In this document: positions 36,521 through 45,319 of the stretch, in pieces
Position numbering within the stretch: position 1 is the first letter of the stretch
Layout: every line of letters begins with the position of its first letter
Assembly (NCBI GenBank): GCA_035285325.1
Contig: JAYKJB010000059.1
Coordinates: forward strand, 1-51,581
Direction: 5' to 3'
Origin: Candidatus Sericytochromatia bacterium
Lineage (GTDB): Bacteria; Cyanobacteriota; Sericytochromatia; S15B-MN24; JAQBPE01
Length of the DNA stretch: 51,581 nt
Translations under genes and position numbers: made by a program
Notes under the pieces: generated by a model
The model's database searches: none
What the model was told of the DNA's origin: nothing
What the model saw: only the letters and a program-made list of their open reading frames with translations

Positions 36521-36581
36521 TTGAGAATCTACCTCTTTCGGCTAGACCGACCGTCAGGACGGCCAGAAGGAGCGACAAAGC

Positions 36582-37202
36582 TTAGCGTGAGTAGTACTCG
36601 ATGATGTACTGCTCGTTCGCGGGAGTGTCATTCTCCTCACGGGTCGGCATGTTGACGACCGAGCCTTGCAGTTTGTCGGCTTCGAACTGGAGCCAGCTGG
36701 GTACGCGCGGGGCGGTCACGCCCTCGAGACGCTTCTTGAAGAAGTCCGTCTTCTTCTCGACCACCTTGAGCACCATCCCGGGCTTCACCTGGAAGCTGGG
36801 GATGTCGGTGCGAACGCCATTGATCTCGATCATCCCGTGGCGAACGAACTGACGGGCCTGAGACCGACTGGAGGCGAGCCCCAACCGGAAGACCACGTTG
36901 TCGAGGCGACGCTCGAGCAACGCGAGCAGCACTTCACCCGTCACGCCGCGCTGGCGGACAGCCTCGGCGTAGTAGCGGCGGAACTGCTTTTCCAGCACAC
37001 CGTAGACCCGACGAACCTTCTGCTTCTCGCGAAGACGGATGGCATACTCGGACGGCTTGTGACGGGCCTGACCATGCATGCCAGGGCGATAAGCCCGGCG
37101 AGCGATGGGGCACTTGGCGCTATTGCACTTGTCGCCCTTCAAAAAGAGCTTGATTCCTTCAGCCCGGCACAACCGGCAACGGGCATCTGTATAACGAGCC
37201 AC
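36582..37202 (-). CDS. rpsD: 30S ribosomal protein S4, zinc-ribbon (C+) form
   Basis: 206 residues from a GTG at 37202 with GGAGG 9 bases upstream. Cys9, Cys12, Cys26 and Cys31 form the zinc-binding C+ type. The S4 RNA-binding domain reads RRLDNVVFRLGLASSRSQARQFVRHGMIEING. Primary 16S binder and often the translational autoregulator of its operon. Its place between rpsK and rpoA matches the E. coli-like alpha operon rather than Cyanobacteria or Bacillus, where rpsD is elsewhere. Confidence 0.98.
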   Translation of the reverse strand: MARYTDARCRLCRAEGIKLFLKGDKCNSAKCPIARRAYRPGMHGQARHKPSEYAIRLREKQKVRRVYGVLEKQFRRYYAEAVRQRGVTGEVLLALLERRLDNVVFRLGLASSRSQARQFVRHGMIEINGVRTDIPSFQVKPGMVLKVVEKKTDFFKKRLEGVTAPRVPSWLQFEADKLQGSVVNMPTREENDTPANEQYIIEYYSR

Positions 37203-37229
37203 TTGGCAATTCCTCCTTGCAGGAACCTG

Positions 37230-37280
37230 AAAAAAACGGGCTCGAAGGGCGAACGGGTCTCCTAGGACGCGGGCGTTCGC
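37230..37280 (-). other. Hairpin plus U7 tract between rpsK and rpsD
   Basis: On the minus strand, arms GCGAACG/CGTTCGC (37274-37280 and 37249-37255) are followed 12 bases later by seven U (37230-37236), then the rpsD ribosome-binding site. The distance is too long for a standard terminator; a leader attenuator controlling rpsD-rpoA-rplQ is possible. Confidence 0.3.
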
Positions 37281-37296
37281 ACCTCCATCGACCGAG

Positions 37297-37686
37297 TTAC
37301 ACGCGACGACGCTTGGGCGGACGGCAACCGTTGTGAGGGATCGGAGTCACGTCTTTGATCAGGGTGATCTCCAATCCGGCGGCTTGCAGTGCGCGAATCG
37401 CGGTTTCACGGCCCGAGCCAGGACCCTTCACCAACACTTCGACCTGCTGCATGCCGTGTTCCCGGGCGCGCTGCGCGCAACCGTCGGCGGCCATCTGGGC
37501 CGCGAACGGCGTACCCTTCTTGGCGCCCTTGAAACCGGCCGTACCGGCGGAACCCCAGGAAATGGTGTTCCCCTGCGTGTCGGTAATGCTGACAATGGTG
37601 TTGTTGAAGGTCGACGAGATATGAACCACGCCATTGGCGATGTTCTTGCGTTCGCGACGCTTCGGTTTGGCGGTGGGCTTAGCCAC
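37297..37686 (-). CDS. rpsK: 30S ribosomal protein S11
   Basis: 129 residues from a GTG at 37686 with GGAGG 7 bases upstream. Motifs: [49 protein letters not shown], and the C-terminus [12 protein letters not shown]. It lies in the platform near the mRNA exit site. It is separated from rpsM by 191 bases, unusually wide for this pair; that gap contains only short hairpins such as GCCTGC/GCAGGC directly after the rpsM stop. Confidence 0.98.
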   Translation of the reverse strand: MAKPTAKPKRRERKNIANGVVHISSTFNNTIVSITDTQGNTISWGSAGTAGFKGAKKGTPFAAQMAADGCAQRAREHGMQQVEVLVKGPGSGRETAIRALQAAGLEITLIKDVTPIPHNGCRPPKRRRV

Positions 37687-37877
37687 GGATGAACCTCCAA
37701 TGAGCCGGGCGGTTTCCGGTTACAAAAGGCCGGACCTGACCCGAAGAGACGAGTTTCTGAACAGAGAATGTGGCTTGCGCCGGTGAGGGACCAGCGCGAT
37801 TGCAAGGAGTTGGTGGCGAGTTCCCCGGGGCAGCCTACCCGAAGAATCACCAACCCGTGCCTGCCGGAGCAGGCGGA

Positions 37878-38246
37878 TTACTTCTTCTTACCGGCGACGG
37901 TCTTCTTGACGCCGCGGCGCGTACGCGCGTTAGTCTTGGTACGCTGACCGCGAAGGGGCAGACCCCGACGGTGCCGGATTCCGCGGTAAGAACCGATTTC
38001 GATGAGACGCTTGATGTTCATCGCGACTTCACGACGAAGATCGCCTTCCACCTGGTGGTTGCGGTCGATCTCCTCGCGCAGGCGACCGATCTCGTCTTCC
38101 GTCAGGTCCTTGGTACGCGTGTCCGCATTGATGCGGGTGCGGCCAATGATCTGAGCGGCCTTGTAGGGACCGATGCCAAAGATGTAGGTCAGCGCGACTT
38201 CAATCCGCTTTTCGCGTGGAAGGTCGACGCCTGCGATGCGGGCCAT
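37878..38246 (-). CDS. rpsM: 30S ribosomal protein S13
   Basis: 122 residues from the ATG at 38246 ([21 protein letters not shown]), AGGAGG 10 bases upstream. The frame continues upstream over the rpmJ gap without homology. Motifs: [13 protein letters not shown], the helix-two-turn-helix [21 protein letters not shown] and a Lys-rich tail. It bridges the head to the 50S and touches the P-site tRNA. Confidence 0.98.
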   Translation of the reverse strand: MARIAGVDLPREKRIEVALTYIFGIGPYKAAQIIGRTRINADTRTKDLTEDEIGRLREEIDRNHQVEGDLRREVAMNIKRLIEIGSYRGIRHRRGLPLRGQRTKTNARTRRGVKKTVAGKKK

Positions 38247-38297
38247 GGGGTACGTTCCTCCTGGTTTTAAGAACTCTTTAAATATCTCATAGTAGAC

Positions 38298-38330
38298 AAA
38301 AAGGCGCAAGCAGCCGCATTTTCCGGCTGC
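38298..38330 (-). terminator. Hairpin with delayed U-tract between rpmJ and rpsM
   Basis: Minus-strand arms GCAGCCG/CGGCTGC (38324-38330 and 38310-38316) with a 7-base loop, then seven bases, then five U. It is 8 bases after the rpmJ stop. An AT-rich segment (38270-38297) follows before the rpsM ribosome-binding site. Partial terminator or attenuator. Confidence 0.35.
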
Positions 38331-38338
38331 CGGCCGGA

Positions 38339-38452
38339 TCAACCCTGACGCTGTTTATGCTTCGGGTTCTCGCAAATCACCATCACACGGTTGTGGCGCT
38401 TGATCACGCGGCACTTTTCGCAAATGGGCTTGACTGAGGCACGGACCTTCAT
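38339..38452 (-). CDS. rpmJ: 50S ribosomal protein L36, zinc (C+) form
   Basis: 37 residues. Starts [14 protein letters not shown] and ends NPKHKQRQG. The zinc ligands Cys11, Cys14, Cys27 and His32 are all present. AAAGGAG lies about 8 bases before the ATG. In most genomes infA lies between map and rpmJ; here only 53 bases separate them and carry a promoter. Confidence 0.97.
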   Translation of the reverse strand: MKVRASVKPICEKCRVIKRHNRVMVICENPKHKQRQG

Positions 38453-38481
38453 GGACCGACTCCTTTCTGGTGAAACACCTT

Positions 38482-38511
38482 ATTTTAACCTTAGCTTTGA
38501 CTTAATCACAA
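38482..38511 (-). promoter_or_regulatory. Candidate internal promoter for rpmJ-rpsM-rpsK-rpsD-rpoA-rplQ
   Basis: Minus strand TTGTGA (38506-38511, overlapping the map stop codon), an 18-base spacer and TAAAAT (38482-38487), in a locally AT-rich stretch 30 bases upstream of the rpmJ ATG. Confidence 0.45.
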
Positions 38512-39270
38512 GGCCAAAACGCCAGATCGACGCGTCGTGATCTCAGGTTCCCCTTCCGTCACGATGATCGTGTGCTCAAAATGAGCCGACCAAGACCCGT
38601 CCGTCGTGACGACCGTCCAGCCGTTTTTCTTGACCTTGACTTGATGTCCCCCGATATTGACCATCGGCTCGATCGCCAGTGCATCCCCAGGAACCAGGAT
38701 CGGGCCCTCTTCGGCTGTCCTGAAATTGGGAATCTGAGGGGACTCGTGCAAATTCTTACCAATGCCGTGGCCGACAAAATCGCGAACCACGGAGAAACCT
38801 GCCGCTTCAACCACGTCCTGAACGGCCCCACTCACAGACCGCAGCGGCAATCCGCCACGCGCCTCGGCGAGACCAGCCATCAAACTCTGCTCCGTCACTT
38901 CGAGCAGCCGCTGCACGTCAGGCGCCACTCGCCCCACCGCATAGGTCCAGGCGGAGTCTCCGTAGTAGCCATCCACGATCGCCCCGATGTCGACCGAGAT
39001 GATGTCGCCCTCCTCCAACCGACGGCGACTGGGAATGCCGTGAACGACCTCCTCGTTGTAAGAGGCACAGATCGTGGCGGGAAAACCGTGGTAGCCCTTG
39101 AATGCGGGAACACCGCCGCCGGAGACAATCACCCGCTCGGCGATCGCATCCAGCTCCTTACTGGACACGCCTGGCTTGACCGCTTCAGCGATGGCCTCGT
39201 GAGCCATGGCGACCAAGCGACCGGCAGCCCGCATCGCTTCGAATTCAGAGGTTTGGGTCAAGCGACTCAT
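38506..39270 (-). CDS. map: Methionine aminopeptidase, type I
   Basis: 254 residues. The five metal ligands are recognisable: Asp in ISVDIGAIVDGYYGDSAW (two Asp), His in VGHGIGKNLHE, Glu in LAIEPMVNIG and Glu in SAHFEHTIIVTE. The substrate-pocket His is in VVHGIPS. It removes the initiator Met from nascent proteins. Its start overlaps the adk stop by four bases (ATGA), so the two are translationally coupled. No N-terminal zinc-finger extension. Confidence 0.97.
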   Translation of the reverse strand: MSRLTQTSEFEAMRAAGRLVAMAHEAIAEAVKPGVSSKELDAIAERVIVSGGGVPAFKGYHGFPATICASYNEEVVHGIPSRRRLEEGDIISVDIGAIVDGYYGDSAWTYAVGRVAPDVQRLLEVTEQSLMAGLAEARGGLPLRSVSGAVQDVVEAAGFSVVRDFVGHGIGKNLHESPQIPNFRTAEEGPILVPGDALAIEPMVNIGGHQVKVKKNGWTVVTTDGSWSAHFEHTIIVTEGEPEITTRRSGVLAL

Positions 39271-39926
39271 GACAGGGCCTTCAACGACTCGAGCATCCGG
39301 GCAAGTTCCGCGCGGACCTCATCCATGGCGCGGTTCCCATCCAACCGCTGCAACAGACCTCGCTGCTCGTAACGCTGCGAAATCGGCGCGGTCTGTTCCA
39401 GATAGACCCGCAAGCGATTCCGCACCGTCTCGGCAGCATCGTCCGCCCGCTGGTAAAGCTCGCCTTGGCAATACTCACAGTGGTCACCGGCCGCAGACGG
39501 GTTGAAGGCGACATGAAACGACGCCCCACAATCGCGGCAAACGCGACGCCCAGACAAGCGTTCCACCAGTTCATCTTCGGGCACATATACGTCGATGACC
39601 AGCTGCACGTCCTGATGAATGCCAGCCAGCATCCCGTCCAAAGCTTCCGCCTGGGGAGCCGTCCGCGGAAACCCATCCAACAAAAAGCCCTGCCGCGCGT
39701 CGGGCTCAGCGAGACGCTCCTTGATCAACCCACACATCACCTCATCGGGCACCAGGTTTCCGGCATCCATGTAGCGCTTGGCCTCGAGTCCCAGGGGAGT
39801 CCCCGCCTTGACGGCGGCGCGCAACATGTCACCAGTGGAAATCTGCGGAATGCCATAATCGGCCGAGAGCATCCGCGCCTGGGTGCCCTTGCCGGCACCG
39901 GGTGCCCCTAACAAGACAATTCGCAT
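39267..39926 (-). CDS. adk: Adenylate kinase, zinc-lid form
   Basis: 219 residues, long-lid type. P-loop GAPGAGKGTQ at 7-16, GFPRTAPQAEALD, and a lid with two CxxC pairs (CRDC...CEYC, about 129-153) that bind structural zinc. It interconverts ATP+AMP with 2 ADP. It follows secY by 45 bases and overlaps map, the standard secY-adk-map order. Confidence 0.97.
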   Translation of the reverse strand: MRIVLLGAPGAGKGTQARMLSADYGIPQISTGDMLRAAVKAGTPLGLEAKRYMDAGNLVPDEVMCGLIKERLAEPDARQGFLLDGFPRTAPQAEALDGMLAGIHQDVQLVIDVYVPEDELVERLSGRRVCRDCGASFHVAFNPSAAGDHCEYCQGELYQRADDAAETVRNRLRVYLEQTAPISQRYEQRGLLQRLDGNRAMDEVRAELARMLESLKALS

Positions 39927-39971
39927 CCTACACTCCTTGAAAAGAACCTGAGAAACCGCCTGAGCAAAGCG

Positions 39972-41360
39972 CTAGGACATGAATCCTTCGTACTGCCGCG
40001 CAATCAGGTGCGTCTGCAATTGATTGTAAAGGTCAATCGCCACGCCGACCATGATCAACAAGGCTGTCGAACCAAGCCCCTGAAGGGTCGTAACCCCTGT
40101 CGCCCGCTCGACCAGATAGGGGAGCACGGCAATCAAACCCAGGAAAACGCCCCCAGCAAAGGTGACGCGATTCAACACCCACTCGATAAAGTCTGCGGTG
40201 GGTTTGCCTGGTTTGTAGCCCGGCACGAAGGACCCATATTTTTTGAGGTTCTCAGCGAGGTCATTGGGATTCAAAACCAGGCTCGCGTAGAAGTACGCAA
40301 AAAACATGATCAGGGCGAAATAGACGAAGAAATACAGGTAACCGCTGGGCGACAGTGCAGCCATGAAGTGATTGAGTCCATATTGGAGCACCGCCTTGAC
40401 GTTTTCCCACTGCCAAAAAACCGCCTGCCCCACTTGCCAGTTCACCGCGCCGGTTTTGGCCGCGCCCAGCAACTGACTGACGGTCGCAGGAAAAATCAAC
40501 AGTGAGGACGCGAAAATGAGCGGCATGACGCCCCCCATATTGACACGCAACGGAATGTAACTCTGCTGGGCCGGAACAAACCGACCACCGGCGCTTTGAC
40601 GCTTGGCGGACTGCACCGGAATCCGACGCTGCCCTTCCTGGACAAATACGATGGCGACGAGCATGGCGAGCAAGGCAAGGAGAAGCGCTCCCACCGCCAT
40701 GCCGGAGATACCGCCGCTTTGCATGAGCTCGCCGGTCTTGGCGAAGTAGCTCGGGAACGCGGCGATAATACCGGCGAAGATCATCAAGGAAGCACCGTTA
40801 CCGATACCCCGCTCGGTGATCACCTCCCCGAGCCACATGATGAAGGCAGAGCCGGCCACCAAAATCGACACCGTCGAGATCATGAACCACCATGGATAGG
40901 GACCAGCCGGGTCGTGGCCAAGGGCAGCGCCAGACTTCCACAACCAGTTGGTCATTCCGAACGACTGAATCGTCGCCAGGACCAGCATCAGGTAACGGGT
41001 CCATTGCTGAATTTGCTTCCGTCCGGCCTCGCCCCCCTCCTTCTGGAGTTCCTCCAGTTTCGGGATGACGCCCGTCATCAGCTGCATGATGATGCTGGCA
41101 TTGATGTAGGGAGTGATTCCCATCGCAACGATGGAGAACTTCGCCAGGGCTCCGCCGCTGAAGAAATCAAGAAAGCCACCCAAAAAGTTCATCTGATTGA
41201 ACAGCGCGTCCAGAACCTGGTGGTTAATGCCGCTGATCGGAATGTGGACCACAAAGCGGAAAACGAGAACCATTCCGAGGGTCCAAAACACCTTCTCTCG
41301 CAACCCTGGGGCGTGCCAGAGATCGCGAAGGACCCCGATCACCTTATTTTGTTCTTGCAA
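39972..41360 (-). CDS. secY: Preprotein translocase subunit SecY
   Basis: 462 residues from a TTG at 41360 (LQEQNKVIGVLRDLWHAPGLR), chosen because CAGGGAG lies 8 bases upstream and homology starts there. No ATG is available before the first helix; the longest frame would overlap rplO. About ten transmembrane helices are visible. Motifs: GITPYINASIIMQLM, ITERGIGNGASLMIF, RRIPVQSAKRQ, LRVNMGGVMPLIFASSLL, and VPGYKPGKPTADFIEWVLNR. It forms the SecYEG protein-conducting channel. The N-terminus and start codon merit checking. Confidence 0.93.
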   Translation of the reverse strand: MQEQNKVIGVLRDLWHAPGLREKVFWTLGMVLVFRFVVHIPISGINHQVLDALFNQMNFLGGFLDFFSGGALAKFSIVAMGITPYINASIIMQLMTGVIPKLEELQKEGGEAGRKQIQQWTRYLMLVLATIQSFGMTNWLWKSGAALGHDPAGPYPWWFMISTVSILVAGSAFIMWLGEVITERGIGNGASLMIFAGIIAAFPSYFAKTGELMQSGGISGMAVGALLLALLAMLVAIVFVQEGQRRIPVQSAKRQSAGGRFVPAQQSYIPLRVNMGGVMPLIFASSLLIFPATVSQLLGAAKTGAVNWQVGQAVFWQWENVKAVLQYGLNHFMAALSPSGYLYFFVYFALIMFFAYFYASLVLNPNDLAENLKKYGSFVPGYKPGKPTADFIEWVLNRVTFAGGVFLGLIAVLPYLVERATGVTTLQGLGSTALLIMVGVAIDLYNQLQTHLIARQYEGFMS

Positions 41361-41457
41361 TGCTGGAACTCCCTGATCGTGAACGCCCGAACAACCTTGT
41401 GCCTGGGGCACGTTGGCGTCGGGCGTTCCACGAATGAGCGATACCAAGCCGTCCGGC

Positions 41458-41928
41458 TTAGTTGCTCTCTGCTTCCGAGGTGACACCGAGCAGCTCGATG
41501 CTGCCGCCAGCCGCCTCGATCTTCTCGCGAGCCGAGGCCGACACGTGGTGGGCCTTGACCGTCAGCGCGACGGACAACTCGCCAACGCCGAGAATCCGAA
41601 CCCCGTCCCGCTCCCGCTTGATCTTCCCAGCCTCGATCAGCGCCAACGCGTCAACGACGCTGCCCTTGGCGAAATCCGCCAAGTCGGCGACGTTGATCAC
41701 CGACCACTCGGGCCGGTAAGGCATACGGAAATGCTTCTTCTTGGGAAGCCGACGATAGAGCGGCATCTGACCACCTTCGTGACCGAGCTTGATGCTGCGA
41801 CCACTCCGCTGACCCTGGCCGTTGTAACCCCGCGTGGAGGTCTTACCCATGCCCGAGCCGTGGCCACGCCCCACCCGCTTGTCGGGATGAGTCGCGCCCT
41901 CGGCGGGGCGAAGATCCGTGAGATGCAT
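41458..41928 (-). CDS. rplO: 50S ribosomal protein L15
   Basis: 156 residues: MHLTDLRPAEGATHPDKRVGRGHGSG, then the Gly-rich QRSGRSIKLGHEGGQMPLYRRLPKKK and a C-terminal domain (KVKAHHVSASAREKIEAAGG). It follows rpmD by three bases. The 97 bases between its stop and secY hold no recognised element. Confidence 0.97.
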   Translation of the reverse strand: MHLTDLRPAEGATHPDKRVGRGHGSGMGKTSTRGYNGQGQRSGRSIKLGHEGGQMPLYRRLPKKKHFRMPYRPEWSVINVADLADFAKGSVVDALALIEAGKIKRERDGVRILGVGELSVALTVKAHHVSASAREKIEAAGGSIELLGVTSEAESN

Positions 41929-41931
41929 AAC

Positions 41932-42123
41932 TCAGTTCTCCTCCGCGACCGTCACGAGGTGACGAACCTTGTTGATCATGCCGCGAATGATCGGGGTGTC
42001 GAAATGTGAAACCGTGCTGTTGGTTCTGCCGAGGCCAAGCGACTCCAGCACACGGTGCTGCTTGTAACAGTAGCCGATCCGACTACGAACCAACTTGACG
42101 CTGATCTTCTTCGTCTCAGGCAT
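41932..42123 (-). CDS. rpmD: 50S ribosomal protein L30
   Basis: 63 residues: [31 protein letters not shown] and [13 protein letters not shown], the full bacterial L30 pattern. Its start overlaps the rpsE stop by eight bases. Its presence is taxonomically useful because Cyanobacteria and plastids lack L30. Confidence 0.95.
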   Translation of the reverse strand: MPETKKISVKLVRSRIGYCYKQHRVLESLGLGRTNSTVSHFDTPIIRGMINKVRHLVTVAEEN

Positions 42124-42703
42124 GCTTCACCTTCCCCAACAACTCTTCAACGGTCTTGCCCCGGTCAGCAGCGACCTCTGCGGCACTGCGCAGGCGACGA
42201 AGTCCGTCGATGGTGGCCCGCGCGCTGTTCAGAGGCGACGAAGCGCCCAGGTTCTTGCTAAGAATGTCATGGATCCCAGCCAGTTCCAGCACGGAACGAA
42301 CGGCCCCACCGGCGATAACGCCGGTACCCTTCGAGGCAGGCTTGATCATCACGCGGCTAGCATCGGACGCACCGACGATCATGTGCGGGATGGTCGAACC
42401 CACCATCGGAACGGTGACGAGTTCTTTCTTCGCGTCGGCGATCGCCTTCTGGATGGCGGAGATCACCTCGTTGGCCTTGCCAACACCGATCCCGACTTGC
42501 CCCTTCTGGTTGCCGACGGCGACGATGGCCCGGAAGCTCATTTTCTTACCGCCCTTGACGACCTTGGTCACGCGACGGATCTGAATAACCTTCTCCTGCC
42601 ATTCGGAGGGCTCGGCCACTTCGCGCTCACGGCGATCGCCTGGCCGGCCCGTATCACGCCCGCGACGGGCGCGATCCCGGTTTTCATTCATACGATTGTC
42701 CAT
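42116..42703 (-). CDS. rpsE: 30S ribosomal protein S5
   Basis: 195 residues. A charged, Arg-rich extension of about 35 residues precedes the conserved domain [35 protein letters not shown]-like [17 protein letters not shown], and [19 protein letters not shown]. The ATG at 42703 has AGGAG 9 bases upstream, overlapping the rplR stop. It functions in decoding fidelity and mRNA entry. Confidence 0.97.
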   Translation of the reverse strand: MDNRMNENRDRARRGRDTGRPGDRREREVAEPSEWQEKVIQIRRVTKVVKGGKKMSFRAIVAVGNQKGQVGIGVGKANEVISAIQKAIADAKKELVTVPMVGSTIPHMIVGASDASRVMIKPASKGTGVIAGGAVRSVLELAGIHDILSKNLGASSPLNSARATIDGLRRLRSAAEVAADRGKTVEELLGKVKHA

Positions 42704-42715
42704 GGTTCAACGCTC

Positions 42716-43072
42716 CTAGAAGTTCAAACCGGCTTCGCGCGCGGCATCGGCCAGGGCGGCAATGCGCCCGTGATACAGGTTGCCCCCACGGTCGTAGACG
42801 ACCGCCTCGATACCGGCGGCCTTGGCCCGTTCAGCGACGACCTGACCCACCTGGCGCGCCGCGTCGACGTTGCCACCCTTTTCGAGCTTCAACTCGAGCG
42901 AGGAAGCGGCCACCAGCGTGCGACCGGCAATGTCGTCGATCACTTGGGCGTAAACGTGTTGATTCGAGCGGTAGACCGCCAGACGGGGACGCGAACCGCT
43001 GCCCGAAACGCGCTTGCGGATGCGCTCGTGACGGATGGAAGTCTGCGCCTTGCGACTCTTCTTGGTAATCAT
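42716..43072 (-). CDS. rplR: 50S ribosomal protein L18
   Basis: 118 residues: [66 protein letters not shown]. It binds 5S rRNA with L5. Twelve bases before rpsE and 11 after rplF. Confidence 0.98.
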   Translation of the reverse strand: MITKKSRKAQTSIRHERIRKRVSGSGSRPRLAVYRSNQHVYAQVIDDIAGRTLVAASSLELKLEKGGNVDAARQVGQVVAERAKAAGIEAVVYDRGGNLYHGRIAALADAAREAGLNF

Positions 43073-43083
43073 CGCGCGCCTCC

Positions 43084-43656
43084 TTACTTCTTCTTACCGC
43101 CGGACTTGCCGGCCTTGCGACGAATGACTTCGTAGTCATACTTGATGCCCTTGCCCTTGTAGGGCTCAGGCGGACGAACCGAGCGGACCTTGGCGGCCAT
43201 ATCGCCCACCAATTGCTTATCGATCCCTTCCACCACCACCGAGGGCTTGGGGCCGGGTGGGACGGTGAAGGTGATACCAGCAGGCGCCTCGATCTCGACA
43301 GGGTGGGAGTACCCCATCTGGAGGGTGAGTTTGCTGCCGGCGACAGCGGCACGGTAGCCGACGCCGTTGATCTCCAGCACCTTCTTGAAGCCGTTGGTAA
43401 CGCCTTCGACCATGTTGAAGACCAGGGTCCGAGAGAGACCATGCAGCGAGCGGGCGGTCTTGGTATCGCCGCCAGGCGAGACGAGCAGCACGCCGTCTTC
43501 GAGGGAGACGGAAACCTCCGGACGCAGGGTCCGGCTCAGGGAGCCCTTCGGGCCGGTCACGAGAACGGTCTGACCAGTACCCCGACCGGCCGAAATCTCG
43601 ACCTTCACGCTGGCGGGCACGGTGATCGGACGCTTTCCGATACGAGATTGTGACAT
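43084..43656 (-). CDS. rplF: 50S ribosomal protein L6
   Basis: 190 residues with the two L6 repeats: [18 protein letters not shown] and, in the second half, [36 protein letters not shown] and a Lys/Gly-rich tail. It lies near the factor-binding site at the base of the L7/L12 stalk. Nine bases after rpsH. Confidence 0.98.
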   Translation of the reverse strand: MSQSRIGKRPITVPASVKVEISAGRGTGQTVLVTGPKGSLSRTLRPEVSVSLEDGVLLVSPGGDTKTARSLHGLSRTLVFNMVEGVTNGFKKVLEINGVGYRAAVAGSKLTLQMGYSHPVEIEAPAGITFTVPPGPKPSVVVEGIDKQLVGDMAAKVRSVRPPEPYKGKGIKYDYEVIRRKAGKSGGKKK

Positions 43657-43665
43657 GGGTGCCTC

Positions 43666-44067
43666 CTACCAAACGTACGCGAGGACTTCGCCGCCCACGC
43701 CATGCTTGCGGCAGTCCCGGTCAGTCAGGACGCCCCGTGGCGTGGACAGGATCGCGATGCCAAGTCCACCAAGGACCCGGGGAAGATCATGCTTGCCGAC
43801 ATACACCCGCAAGCCAGGCTTGGAGATGCGCTTGATGCCGGTAATGACGCGCCGCTTGCCGGACACGTACTTCAGATCGACGCGAATGCGGGGCTTACCC
43901 GACTCAGCGTTGACCAACTCGAAACCGTCGATGTAACCCTCAGATTGAAGGACGCGTGCAATTTCGTGCTTAAGTTTGGAGTTCGGAAACTCCGTGCTGC
44001 CCAGGTTCGCCGTGTTGGCGTTCCGAATGCAGGTCAGCATATCCGCGATGGGATCGGTGACGGGCAT
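43666..44067 (-). CDS. rpsH: 30S ribosomal protein S8
   Basis: 133 residues: [71 protein letters not shown] and the C-terminal GGEVLAYVW. Central 16S binder and the spc-operon autoregulator in E. coli. It begins a probable separate transcription unit: the 206-base gap upstream has a terminator-like hairpin and an extended -10 promoter. Confidence 0.98.
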   Translation of the reverse strand: MPVTDPIADMLTCIRNANTANLGSTEFPNSKLKHEIARVLQSEGYIDGFELVNAESGKPRIRVDLKYVSGKRRVITGIKRISKPGLRVYVGKHDLPRVLGGLGIAILSTPRGVLTDRDCRKHGVGGEVLAYVW

Positions 44068-44181
44068 GGTTACCTCTCAAACAGGCTGCGTTTGCGGGAC
44101 GCGATGGCCCTCGCACAGCCAGCCAGTGGGACCCAGTTCGCCAAATTCAAGCTGGTTAAAGCGTGAACAAGCGAGAATTAA

Positions 44182-44212
44182 ATTTTACCACGAACCCGGG
44201 CGTTCACGCCAA
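44182..44212 (-). promoter_or_regulatory. Extended -10 promoter for rpsH and downstream genes
   Basis: Minus strand TTGGCG (44207-44212), a 19-base spacer and TAAAAT (44182-44187) directly preceded by TGG, giving TGnTAAAAT. It is about 115 bases before the rpsH ATG and just after the rpsN terminator hairpin. Confidence 0.5.
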
Positions 44213-44229
44213 GGACGGGATCTAACCAC

Positions 44230-44264
44230 AGAAGAAGAGGGGCGCCCCTGCCGGGAGCGCCCCT
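44230..44264 (-). terminator. Terminator-like hairpin after rpsN
   Basis: Minus-strand 8-bp stem (44257-44264 with 44238-44245), extended inward by CCC/GGG, with a small loop, starting about 10 bases after the rpsN stop. It is followed by a pyrimidine-rich CTCTTCTTCTG tail. The tail is not a pure U-run, so partial termination is likely. Confidence 0.55.
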
Positions 44265-44273
44265 TCCGTCCAC

Positions 44274-44579
44274 CTACCAGGAAGACTTGACGACGCCAGG
44301 CAGCTTGCCTTCGTGAGCGAGCTTGCGCAGCTGATTGCGGCAAAGACCGAAATCGCGATAGTACCCGCGCGGCCGACCCGTCAGCTGGCAACGATTGTGC
44401 AACCGAACCGGGTTCGAATCGCGAGGAAGGTCAGCCAGCTTCTGGCGAGCATCGTTGTACTCGTCCACACTCTTGGCCTTGCCGTTGATGATTGCCTTGA
44501 GCTCGGCGCGCTTGGCCGCGAACTTGGCAATCGCCCGTTGCTGGCGTGCATGCTTGGCCCACTTGGACTTCTTAGCCAT
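44274..44579 (-). CDS. rpsN: 30S ribosomal protein S14, long zinc-free (C-) form
   Basis: 101 residues, the long form: [48 protein letters not shown] and the C-terminus LPGVVKSSW. The four zinc-ribbon cysteines of the short form are absent. It sits 28 bases after rplE. Cyanobacteria normally keep rpsN outside this cluster. Confidence 0.97.
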   Translation of the reverse strand: MAKKSKWAKHARQQRAIAKFAAKRAELKAIINGKAKSVDEYNDARQKLADLPRDSNPVRLHNRCQLTGRPRGYYRDFGLCRNQLRKLAHEGKLPGVVKSSW

Positions 44580-44607
44580 ATGATGAATCTCCTACGTCAA
44601 CAACCGG

Positions 44608-45186
44608 TCAGGAGGCGGAGACGGCGCCAGCCGCGCTGCGGAAAGGCATGCCCATCAGCCGAAGCAGGGCTCGCGCTTCCTCGTCCGTGCGGGCTGTGGT
44701 CACGAACGTGATGTCCATGCCACGAACCTTGTCCACCTTGTCATACTCAATTTCAGGAAACAGGATCTGCTCCTTGAGCCCGAGGGTATAGTTGCCGCGG
44801 CCATCAAAGGCCCGGTCGCTCACCCCACGGAAGTCACGAATGCGCGGCAACGCAAGCGTAAAGAGGCGGTCGAGGAACTCGTACATCCGACGCCCACGCA
44901 GGGTGCACATCGCGCCGATGGGCATACCAGCACGAAGCTTGAAGGTGGCGATCGACTTCTTGGCGCGCGTCACCATGACCTTCTGACCCACGATCGAGGT
45001 CAGGTCACGAACGGCGACATCCAGCGACTTGGGGTTTTGAACGGCTTCGCCGAGCCCCATGTTGACCACAACCTTCTCCAGCCGGGGCACCATCATCGGG
45101 TTCTCATAGTTGAACTCCTTGATGAGGGCAGCGACGACGTCTTTCTGGTACTTTTCCTGGAGGCGAGCAAGCGCCTGGGTACTCAT
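44608..45186 (-). CDS. rplE: 50S ribosomal protein L5
   Basis: 192 residues: [64 protein letters not shown], and [22 protein letters not shown]. It binds 5S rRNA and contacts the P-site tRNA. The 133-base leader to rplX is long for this pair and carries a hairpin (45230-45265). Confidence 0.98.
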   Translation of the reverse strand: MSTQALARLQEKYQKDVVAALIKEFNYENPMMVPRLEKVVVNMGLGEAVQNPKSLDVAVRDLTSIVGQKVMVTRAKKSIATFKLRAGMPIGAMCTLRGRRMYEFLDRLFTLALPRIRDFRGVSDRAFDGRGNYTLGLKEQILFPEIEYDKVDKVRGMDITFVTTARTDEEARALLRLMGMPFRSAAGAVSAS

Positions 45187-45229
45187 AGATATTCTCCGAA
45201 TTCAGGAACTGGGCGTCAGACGATTGACG

Positions 45230-45265
45230 AGGAGGTCTTCCGGGCAAAACCGGGAGCGACCTCCT
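45230..45265 (-). promoter_or_regulatory. Hairpin in the rplX-rplE gap with SD-like and anti-SD-like arms
   Basis: Perfect 8-base arms AGGAGGTC and GACCTCCT (45258-45265 and 45230-45237 on the minus strand) enclose a 20-base loop that can form an inner CCGG/CCGG helix. One arm is a full Shine-Dalgarno sequence and the other matches the 16S 3'-end core. No start codon follows the SD-like arm at a suitable distance. Confidence 0.45.
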
Positions 45266-45319
45266 GGTGACGTATCCAGCTCGCGAGGGTTAAAGTGCGC
45301 GAATCAAGCCTCGCGCGGC

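Noticed and set aside
38247-38342. N-terminal extension of rpsM
   Set aside because: It would translate the intergenic hairpin region. All S13 proteins begin with the MARIAGV-type sequence, which has its own AGGAGG.
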